NCBI GenBank assembly: GCA_011037195.1
Contig: JAAEAF010006521.1
Location: forward strand, 1 to 64,000
Reading direction: 5' to 3'
Source of the DNA: Triatoma infestans
Lineage: Eukaryota > Arthropoda > Insecta > Hemiptera > Reduviidae
DNA: 64,000 nucleotides
The notes under the pieces are model-generated. The model did not search any database. It had not been told where the DNA came from and saw only the letters and a list, made by a program, of their open reading frames with translations. This document shows, in pieces, positions 22,022-34,000 of the stretch. Position 1 is the stretch's first letter, and each line of letters begins with the position of its first letter. The translations under genes were made by a program, and so were the position numbers.

Positions 22022-25000
22022 ATGTCTCGTGGGTGTTATAAATCTTATGGCCGGAAAATAAATGGGCCTACTACCCACACGAGCATTCAATTTGATAAAT
22101 TGTTTTGTGAAAATAGTAATAAACCAACAGCATCTAAGTCGGCAGGTACAGTTGGGAAATGGGGTATCACATCTTTTACATCCATTCGAAGTTCTAATTT
22201 TACACTTGGTAAGTGCGTGAAATCATTATTTAATTACTTATTTTCTTTAATATATAACAGAATTATTAATTAAATATTGCAATTTCTTTTTAGGCCATCG
22301 TGAATTTAATAGTTGTAAACGGCCAAGAGATACAAAAGGAAAAGATGGATTTGGTAATAATAATGCAGCTCCAGTGGCTGAATCTCCTACCCAGCCACGG
22401 CCTAAGAAATTTTTTAAGAGTAGAACTGCAGATGAGGAAAAGTCACAAACGAAACCATCTCCATTTCAGCTTCCAGCAAAATCACCACCAGCTCCTCAAC
22501 CTCCACCACCAAGGCACTATACTAAGCCAAACAATCGACCCGTGAGGTACTGTATTATTTTTTAAGCTGAAGATTATTTTAGCATGGATCTGGTAGAGTA
22601 GACTTTTTTTACATGGAAGTTTCTGGTTGAGATAGACCATATTGCAATTAAAATTTGTTTAATTGTATAAGAATAGAGCCCATTCGACAAGTTTTTGTCT
22701 AAATTTCTGGAATAAATCCCTTGTTCGATTTTTAATTGTAAAGAAACTATTTGTCCAATATAAATAAAAACATTAATATTAAAGTGCTGGGGAAGCAATT
22801 ATATAGTTGACTGTAGAGAGATACGGTAGCAGTGAAATGAAATATTGTAATTTGTCTAGTAATAATTAGCAAGATAGCACTTTTTATCTGTTTTAAAAGG
22901 AATATAACGAGATTTAGTTATTGGTTAAGCACATAACTAAATTATTTGACTTCCCAGTTTCAAAATTTTATTTCCTCAATTTTGTTGAATCCGAATTATC
23001 TTTTTATATAGTTTTAGAGAAAAGCACTTACTGGAGTTAAAGTACGTACATTTCTAACAGAAAAAATTGCTTCTTTTGTCATTTTAAATTTTTAAAAATA
23101 CCAAGAAAACCGATAAAACACATTTCTTTGTAATCAACTACAAATAACATTGTTCTGATGCTTTTTTCTGATTTAAGCCCCTCGATAAGATAATTTTATT
23201 TATCTTATACAACTTTTTATTGGTTATTTTTCTCCTAAAATAGCTTTTATCCTTATTGTTATAATCGTACTGTGTTGTTCTATTGTTTTGAAAATGTAAC
23301 CAATTCTTACTTTGAAATTCATTAAATGATATTAAACACTTCCTAATTCTCTCTTTTTTTCTACAAAATATACCCATAAAATTTTGTTATTCACTGACTG
23401 TTGATATTTAAAAAAATTGCATATTACATTTTTCTGAAAAGCTCTGGTTTGATTGTTTAAGGTTTTCGCAGGTATTTCCTTTGGTTTTTACTTGTAAAAA
23501 ACAAAAAACGAATCAAATTGTACACATAAATAATGATGTTAAATGAGGTTTATCATATAATAGATTTAGAGTAAAACATAACAGATGAGTCATAGTTATT
23601 GGCCCAATTGCTCTCAAGACCCAGAGGTTTGGCAACAGATTCCACACACACATAAGAAATCGTCTGCATACAAAATACTCTTATTCGCCAAGAAATCACT
23701 TGGTCAGCTTGCAAGCTCAGTGTTATAAAAAAAATTTGCAACAATATCAATACTGTCAGTGCTTCCTTAGGAGGTATATTCTGTAAACATAGCATCAGTG
23801 ATCCTCTTTAGTTCATCATTCGCTTTTCCTCGGAGATAGATTGGCCAAGAACATGTTTCTGCCCCGCAATAAGGGGTGTTCATACTTGTTTTCCATTTCT
23901 TAATAATCGCAAAAAGTTAAGGGCAAGGCTGACTGCTAGCCCTTCTCGTTGGCTTGAATGCTTCTGTGTCCTGGTACCCGATTTAGCCGCGAGCTGTGAT
24001 GGTTCGCCAAGGACTTTCCGGCATATAGCTACTTCTTTTGCTCTGATGCATTGTGCCTCTAAAGTCTATAGTGCGACCTTATTGTTAGACAAAATGGCTA
24101 CTCTTCTGTCCGTTATGCTGCTGACGCAACATAAAATGACAACAAATTTAGCGTAAAAGACCAATGGGTTTCGGCTAGAGAGATCTAAATCCGATATTCC
24201 TTCACGAAAATTCCGAGCATAGACATTGGTATAGAGTGACATTCCGCGTGAGGGTTTTGAAAATTGTCCACTGTATTTTCAAGGAGGGTTCTCTCAAGTG
24301 TTTATAAGCACCGATGAATGTTTCATAGCACTTTGTGGAGAAGATGGATCCTGGTCCTAATGACTTTTCTCTAAATTGTTCACCTAATTCAGCATTTATG
24401 TTTAGAATTTTGTCGTCCTTTCGTTTTTTTCTGATTCTTGTCGGAAATATTTGAACGAAACTGAGAAGAGATTCATAATTGATCCATATCAATATGGTGC
24501 ATCGTGCTTGAGCTTTGTCTAACATTATTCTGAATTTATTGAGATATTTTTAAAATGTAAATTTTATTTATTTAGAAAACAAACCATTCAATAATTGTTA
24601 AAAGTTCTTTCTTCAATTCTGGATTCAACTTTATTGTGCCATATAATTGTCACATATTGTCTTACTTTTACTTCCTTATATTGCTTTCTTAATGAACTGT
24701 GTAATGAAGATTTGTTTGAATAGGTTTCTCTAGTATTTTTGAAAGTTCTAGTAACATTTGTTGTTTTTTTTTTGAGTTGGATGTGTGTCAGATCTTTGAT
24801 ATTAACTGCACGGAAATATTGTTTTTAGGAAATTGTCTGTATCTGTAATTGTCTGTACGAACAGCAAAAAAGTCTGTAACTAAAAAAAAAATCACGGAAA
24901 ATTTAAACTTGATATATCTCATGGAGAGATTCTGGCATGAAGTTTTCATTAGAACTTTATAATTCATATGTGCAAGACTTTTTGTTTTTCACTTTTTCAG

Positions 25001-28000
25001 GAGTTTCTTTAAAATTGCTGAGTCGATTTTCTTTTAACTTGATATGCTAATTTCATATTCAGGACATGTCACTTTTTTTTTAAACATTTTTTCCGAGAAT
25101 GTTGATTTTACGAACTTCTATGGGAGCTGAGATTTAAGGATTCCCTTCAAAGTCGCATTTCAAACTATTACCATATATAGAATATTAATGATAATCAGTC
25201 ATGCATCAAAAGTCCGAGTTTAAAGAAAATTTGCCAATCGAAGTTAAGAATTTCAATAAGAGAATGCCTTATGAATATTATGAGTATGAGGATAATGAGG
25301 AAACTCATTTAAATTATTTAGCTGTAATTCAAAATATTTTTTAAAAAGAAAATAAAAATATAGTTACATTATTTATATTGTTTTCCAAGGTTGGCATCAA
25401 TAGTAGCTTCTCAGAAATTAATAGATCCTCCTGATGGAGACTTTGAAGATCTTGAGGAAGAATTATTCCCAACAGAAATTATTAGTAATGCATCCGAACC
25501 AGTTCCTGCGCCAGCACTACCTCCTACGCCTTCGCCACCTGCTCCAACAAAAATTTCACCTCCTCCTTCACCAGTACCAGAAGCGCCTCCGTCTCCACCT
25601 TCTCAACATCCGCCAATTGTGCTGCGAATTTTTAAAGGAACTTCACAATTGATAACCAGCACTGGTAGCGCGACACCAGAAAGTGATGACAATTCACCTG
25701 TGAAAGAAGTAACTGCGCCTCCGGCCAAGAAGGAACATAGGAGAAGATCTCACGGTAGTGATTCAGGTGGAGATGGAGTTTCACCCAAGCGACATAAAAA
25801 CAGAGATCGAGATAAAGAGCGTAATGAGAAAAAGGTTTGTTTTTTAAATTACAGAATTTTTTTAAATAATAGACCAAATTGAACCAGTTCTATTTCTAAA
25901 TATATTTCATTTAATTTAGGGTGAACAGAAAGAAGAATGTAAGGTTTCCTGTGAAACTGAAACTAAAGAGATTCACTCAGAGGAGAAGGTACCGCCTTTG
26001 GTAGTTAGTTTATCACCTGTTTCAACCCAGCCTAAGGTACCGCCTTTAGTCGTATCTTTATCACCTCAAGCAGCACCAAAGGTTGTACAACCTACTCCTC
26101 CTCCAACTTCCCCTACTCCTCCACAAATAGATGAGGATAGAGCTAATCTTTTACGAGTTCTGGAGGATGATTCACCAGTAAACTCACCAGCTATACCTGA
26201 ACAGCTTGCAACAATGGAACCTGAAGAGGTTTGTAATTGCTTGTTTCAATTTTCTTATGAAATTATATAATTTATAATTCACTTTGCTTGATTAGTAATG
26301 ATATACTCGTTTTGCCACTAAACTTGGAGGGCCATCATTCAGTATTTTTCTCTATACCATTCCCAGGCGTAATGCAAGAAGGTACCAGATCGACTTGTTT
26401 GTGAAGGCTTTTAAGAAGAACTCTCATTGAACCGGAAATCTTTTGTGGCATTTCAAAGTGCATTATGAATGTGACAATCAGTCCACGATTGTACAAGTGT
26501 GTCAGGTTTAGTGGCTGGAAACTGTGGAATAAAGGCGAAATACTTTACCCCTAGTAGTTATTCTCATACATTTGCTGTGAGAAATTACTCTGGCATGTTC
26601 ATGGGACGATTAGGACGATTGTAGGCTTACTGCAGATTTAAGAAAGTGTTAACGTATCTACTTTGTAATTTTACAAAGCAGTTATTTTGTGTGTATGTAT
26701 GTAAGAAGAGCTTGAAAAAGACTGAACAAGAGCCGCGATTGACTAAGCCCTTTCACATAGTCTAATCTAATAAAATTGATTTTTGAAATTTATTTTCTTT
26801 GGAAATAAATGTTTTCCGAGATCCTCAGTATGAAAACATTGTTTGATTAAGCGGATAATTTAATTAGTTAGTGAAAAATTGGAAGTTTAAAGTTGAGATT
26901 CCATTAGCATCACCATAGAAGAAGATTGCACGCAATGTTTCGACTAATATCGAAAGTATATTCTATATTCGGCTAACTGATCAGTGGCAATTTCTGTATT
27001 TTATGTTGCTAAAACAGTGCTATTGATCAATCTTACAATATTTAATTATAAAAATTCTTTTAATTGAAATTTTCTTTGAAACAAAAAATCTGAAGAACTA
27101 ATGTAGTTCATCTTATTCTGGATCTTTCAGATTTAATAAGAAGTAATAAATAATAATAATTTCTTCAAACTAACATTCTTTTTCTATATTTTTTAAATAT
27201 ACTTCATTTATAAAATTAGGAAAAATCAGAACCAAAAGAAGATGAATGGGTTGCTGAAAGACTAGAAGTGAACGAAAACAAACAAAATGATGAAAATAAT
27301 GGTGAATCTAAAGTGGAACCAATAGTATTGAGAAGACCACATCAAGCAGTATATAGACCACCCAAAAAGGGAAGCATTTTTAAATCTAGAGGAGCAGCTG
27401 GTTCAGAGAAAAGAAACGCTAGGTATATACATAATTGGAGTGACGATGTCAAAGAGGAAGGTGAGATTCTTAATGAGGTTTAAATACTTAATTCAATATT
27501 TTTAAGTAACATAATAAACAAACAAGAAAAATTGCAAAAAATGTTGTATTTTCCAGATGGTAATAAACCTGAAACGGGAACAGAAACGAACAAGACTGAT
27601 TCTGTAATAAGTGACTTTGATATGACCGAAGCATTGACTAGGGTCACCACTTATCAGTCACCGCATATTGAAGAATCTGAAGATGGAGGGAATGCTGTTA
27701 CCAGTGTTACATGCAAAAAACAAAATAAAGAAGTAAGCTATTTTTTTTTACTTTTTCATTTGTTCATTCACTGGCGTTCATCTAGTTTTTTATATTAAAA
27801 ATAATTTTAAACAACTTTATTTTTTTTTTTCAAATTTAGTTTTATACAGTAGTAAGAAATGTGAAGAAAGCGCATCAGATCCAGGAATCTGGTGAGTTCC
27901 AAGAATTCAACGATGATGTAGAATACATTTTAGATGCATTACAAGATAACAATCCTATTAGTACAAGGTTAGTCATATTACAAGTATCAGTGGCATATGT

Positions 28001-31000
28001 AATTAATATAAATAAAATTACAATTTATGTCTTTGTTTTTCGTTATTTTTTTTTTTCATAGTTTTTAGATAATTTTTTGTTAATTAGAAAGATTTAATGA
28101 ATTTTTGTTTAATTATATTGGAGTTACATTGGATGGATGGAAGATGGAACAGTGGTGACGGACCACAAATTAAAATATGAAATAGTTTTAATATTTTACT
28201 CGTAATATTTAGAATAAAATCAAATATAGTCAATGTTGCACCGTAAATGTGCCTATTATATTTTGCGAAATGTAATCTCATATGAGATCTATCTCATTAA
28301 TAACCAGATATATAATGTTTTATTTGATATACTGTGCAAGAAATCCTTGTCTGTCATCCTAATACATCTCTTACTTGCCTACAAAGGTAGGGATAAATTT
28401 GAGAAAGGGCAAGGAAAAGAAAGAAGGTAAGGACTTCAATCAACATAACTGAATGAATAAAGATAAAAAAATAATGCAGTCCACACGGCTGTAAGTCTAA
28501 ATTGGTAAACGGCAGTGGTTTCCACAGCTGAAGTGCATATCCATTGGTGAAAACTCTACAACTGAGATCTTTCTCCAAAAGAAAGAAACGAATTGGACAA
28601 GCTGCAGTTTTCACTGTAAGTTAAAAATAGGTTGGCTTCTAAGTTAAAGCAACTAACTGCATTATCCTCTTTGAAGACCAAACAGGTGCGACTAATTCGT
28701 ATCTTTATTAATAAAGTAATCATCTGAAGAATTTCTACAGTGAAAGAATAAAAAAAGGAGAACATTATCGAAATTTGCTTAATAATAGACGTCCATTCGC
28801 CATTTTGTTCGTTATTTGGTCCAGGCTTGGTAGCGCCGTAATCCAATTAAGTTTGTACTTTCGTTTTTGACGTAATAACTTAAATTGAAAGTTACTGGAT
28901 GGGTACAGTACATATTTGGTTGCTAAATAAGAGCTGTTTTTTAAACTACTTTTTTTTAAATAACAATGTTTTTTTGTTGTATTTTTTAAATATTATCTAC
29001 CTTTGGTACAGTGCGACCTGAAGATAGAACGCATAAAGATTTAGTGGTAAAAGCCCTTAAACTCCTTAGGAGAGGAGGGTTCACCTACTAGAAATTCGGG
29101 GAAGGCACAATAAGCCTCTGATGGCTGCGGTGCCGTGGTATAATCCCCCCGAAGCTGAAAAATCTAAATCTAATATAATAAGTTTTTTAATTCAGCTGAA
29201 TATTGCTTCTCTTGCCACACCATTTCAGTATATATATTTTTTCGTGACTGAATTCCATTGCAATACATACATATGTTTTAAAAACAAAAACATGTTTTTA
29301 AAAATAAATAATTCAAAATTAAATACAATACAATAAAATTTTTTAAAAATACACCTCAGTTAGTGTGAAACTAAGTCTCTGTACGAGTCTGTGTTGTCAC
29401 ACTGTCTGAAAAACGCATCCTGAAGATGGGCGAACGCCCGAAACCGGTCGATGCCCACAAAATGAAGCAGGCTACCACGGAAAATGTCTCTGATGCTTTC
29501 CAGCTCTGCGGAACCAACCACCACAACAAATGAGATAAATGTGGCTTGAAGGCTTGAAGGAGGTGGCCAATGCCCCTCTTCCTGGTCTTGTTACTCCTCT
29601 TCCTGTGACAGGAGGTCCCTTGGCACTGGCGCTTCAAACGTCTGGGAGTTCTTTCTAAGAAAAATTTTTAACTTGATTCGTTCAGTTATTTGTTTCCCCT
29701 TAATTCACTGAAATCAATAAACGTTCCTTTATTTTTGTTCGATAATGTTTCTTGAAGAAACTATCCACATTGCCAGATATCAGTCCCAGCCTAGGGGCAT
29801 AAAGTGTTTCACCATTCAGGGGCATAAAGTGCTATACCGCAGGTATATGTTAACGAATAACTACTACTTAAAGGGGATCTACAATAGATCGCCTTGCCTT
29901 TATTTATCAATGCCTCCCCTTTTTAATCAATCAATCAACTATTACTTATTTTAAATATTTTCACAGGTGCCTTTCTGCAATTACACTTGCTACCAAGTGT
30001 ATGGTTCCAGCATTTAGAATGCATGTGAGAGCCCATGGAACTGTAACAAAATTTTTCAGAGCTTTACATGATGCTACGAAAGATCAGGTAATTAATCAAT
30101 TTTCGTTATTTCATTGTAATTTCTTCTGTTTTCTAAGACTCAATGGATTGAAACTATTTGCTAAGAAATTGTTGGCGATCCGTCTTCCAACCTTCACATT
30201 TACCAAATATAATCAAAAGTTCTCTCCTGAACTCTAGCCCTTTACATTTTCTCCTAATTAATCTATTAAGAATTTAAAATTATTTTTGCGTTTCCATCTA
30301 GAAAGAGGGAGAAAAGTCTATGATAGAAAGATTTTAGTTTAATTTTATACAAACATGAATAGTCCTGAATAGGTTGATGTGTCACTGGATGGACTTACAT
30401 TTATGTCTATCTTAAAAATAAAAAGGGTTTTGGCCAGAAAGCTTAAGCTATCGCCATCCCAGTACATATAATGGAATATAGGGAGTGACTCCTACATGAA
30501 ACTTATAAGCATTGCTTTTCTTCTCCGAAGAATTATATTTGTTCCAAACAACCTGATACAACTTTGCTGAATCCTCTTCTTGCTGCCATCACCAACAAAG
30601 ATTATCTCCCATCTCCAGACCATGTTTTACAAGTGCTTTTTAAATCTCCGCAGGCCTACAATCATTTTAATGTTCCACGGTCTTGCTGGAATGTTTCTGC
30701 AATAATTCTAGGCGAATAGCAACTGATAAACTTTTTCTCTGTCTTTAACTTGAAATATTTAACCACATTTCTTGAAACTTTCGTATACCCACGTTTTATT
30801 TGCTACATTCATTGACATGTAAAAACATCCTAAATAAAAACTCTCCGGTGAAACTTATTGGAAAGCCTCACCAACAAGGCAATTTGCCGTCTAAGTTACC
30901 CTGAGTACCCAGAACTCAGACTAACAGGAAGGGTAACAAAAGACTTTATTTTAGCTTCCTGCCTTCGTCAGGATGCTCAGACAGTCCAATATCAACTGGA

Positions 31001-34000
31001 ATTGACCTGGAATGTACTCTGAGAAAGTCTTGTAATAATTACATTGGTAATTTGTAATAAATATGTTGGTAGCGGACGGGAATGGGGACTCTGGTTGGTA
31101 ATTTCATTAATGCATAATGAAAATATTGCTCTCAAAAATATCAATTTCTCCAGATGTTGTTTTAATAGAAATAGCCTGAGTATTTATTTTAAGCTAAGAT
31201 TTTAATTAACTATTCTTATTGTAACTGTTCTGCTACAGAGACTAGGAATGTGTACTGCGACGGTAATGTTTGTATTAAGTCAAGATCGTCTTAATATGGA
31301 CGTTGACAGAGATTCATTGGAATTGATGCTTTCTCTATTAGAAAGTGATACGTCACATAACTCAGCATTAGAAGAATGTGGACTTTCAGATCAAGAATTA
31401 GCTAAAACTAAACAGAAAGTCTCTTCATTGTGCCAAGAAGTGCAGCTAAATGCTGGTGGACATCTCTCATTGGATAATATTACTGTAAGCAATAAATTTG
31501 AGGCTTTTTAAAACTATTACAGTAAAACTTCTCAAATTTTTTTTTTTTTTTTTAGACGTTTTCATATGCAGATAATAACTGAGATGATGTTAAAGCTAGG
31601 AAGATTTTAGGGTTTAGGATTTAGAATACAAATATATTCACTCTGAGATAATTGAAATTTAGAAATCCCTTTTGTAAGGAGGATGAGATATAGGAAATGA
31701 TCTAATTTATAATGGGTTTAAGAAAAATTTATATTTAATAAACAAAAATTAATCCAAATCAATTCACCACATCTTTGTTCTTTAGAAAATTATGATAGAA
31801 TGTAGTCCTCATTTAGATCTTTAAAACATCTATAAGAACAAACATAGATAAAATTTTAATTGTTTGGGTAGACGGAGTCCATATGTAATATTTTTTTAAT
31901 TAAATTTTATGAGTTAAAGAAGTTATCATTTAATGCAAAAAAGCTGCACTTCCTAAAGTCAAATATAATTGACTCATTTTTAAGGACTACAGTCTATAAA
32001 TATTTCGTTTGCTATTGGCTTTTACCCGACAATCTGGTATTATCCTTGGGTAATAAAACGAAACATCTCGAATTAATTTACTATTAATTTCTAGGTTGGA
32101 CAGTTAGCTATGGAAACTTTACTCAGTCTGACTTCGCGTAGGGCCGGTGAATGGTTTAAAGAAGAATTAAGAGATCTTGGTGGTTTAGAGCACATCATTA
32201 AAACTGTCGTAGAAACTTGTTCGCCAGTTGATCATACTGTTAGTAAATGGACTCCAGAACTATTAGATCGTCTTAAAAAAGCTGATCGTTGTCTTAGAGT
32301 TCTTGAAAATGTAAGTGGAATTTGATCCTCATTGCCTGTACTTTATGAAAATATATTATATGGGGCAATTAATTTTTAATGTACTTTGTATGTTGTTAAA
32401 GGTAACTTTGCAAAATGAAGAAAATAATAACTACTTACTTACTTACGGTGATGGTCTACTTGTGGATACTGTAGTGAGAGTATTCAGGATTTGTGATAGT
32501 CAAGCACCTTTATATCCAACAAAAAGTCAAACAGACAAGGATAGTGTTGGTGGAGTGATCAGAGAATGTTTGGTGGCAAATCTTAAAATTCTAATTAATC
32601 TTACACATGATTTCAACAATAAATGTAAGTGTTATACACAGATAATAAAATATTTCAACATTAGTTACGTTGATTCAATAAAAGTGACTCAAAGAAAAGT
32701 ATCTTACATAATTGTTTAAATGTTTTTTTTTTTAATTTGTGCGCAGCTTATGGTTCTACATTAGCTGGTAGTAAGGAAGGAGTAATTGAATCTAGTCTTC
32801 ATGTTCTTTTGGAAATTCCTCAATGTATACCTGAAGATAAAAAGTTTGATATAACAGTGTTGGTAAGTTTATTAATATTTTATAAAATTTTCAATTTAGG
32901 GCCTTATATATTATTTTTATTTTTTATTTTTTCTTATATAAAGGGAGGAAATGGAAATTGAGTTTTATCGGAAGTAGATTAGAGAATTCTGGGTATGAAA
33001 ACTTGATTTTAAAGCTGTGTAAAAATGATTCTCTAAGTAGTTTTCCGATATACACGACTTTACTGATTCTTTTTTTGTTTTAAATAGTTTTTCGATGTAA
33101 TCTCGGAAACGACCCAAAAGAATTTCTTAATATTTTGCATAAATTTCAATCATATCCATATTGAAATATTTGTTCGCGAAAATTTATTTGTGGGAGATTG
33201 TTATGTTATTATGCCTTTCTTGTAAACGACTATTTCCAGTATTATATAGTTACACGTTATATATATAATACCCTTTGGCGCAGCATCGTATGCAGGGATT
33301 TGCCAGGCGCCAATTTCTAGAGGCAAGCACTCCACTGTTCCCATCGCCGTTTAGTTCTGGCATTCGAAGAAATAAACTATATCAATGAAACTCTTTCATT
33401 GGAAGAAAAATTCCAAATATAATTATATTGGATATGCTGTTATAATGTTCCACGTAACTCTTGATTTATTACTTATTTCTAGGCACTCATTTTGCTGATA
33501 AATCTGGTTGAACATAGTGAAGTTAACAGAAAATTAATAATTGAAGCGAAAGCTCCACCCAGCTTGGACACCATATTCGAAGGTATGCCACTTTTTCTTC
33601 TACAGTTATCAAGTTAATTTGCAATGTTTTGATGATGAAATATCTTCTTTCTCTTCCCCCAAATAGATAAGTAGATTTGTAACTTATTATCGATAGTTAT
33701 TGATAATTTTAGTTTAAACCCATATATATATATATATCTTATCTTCAGATTTATCTAATAAAAAATTATTTAATAGAAGAAACAAGTGCAGTCAGCGCTC
33801 TAGTTTCCATGTTTCTTCAGCAAGAAGAATTGGCCAGAACTGAAGAAAGAAAAACAGATGCTATATTGGCTGGTGGTGACAAATCTGCTGTGCAACAAAC
33901 CAATCAGAAATCTACAGAAGAATTCATCGAAGAAACTGTAGCTTTGTGTAAGTTTCATACTTAGTTTTTCATAACTGTTGATCCCCCCCCCCCCCCATTT

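Noticed and set aside
24202..24525. 107-aa minus-strand open frame in WAPL intron 2
   Set aside because: No recognisable motif; it adjoins a LINE RNase H relic and is probably part of it.
28233..28846. Several 65-96 aa open frames in WAPL intron 7
   Set aside because: They overlap each other on both strands, lack motifs and are inside an intron.
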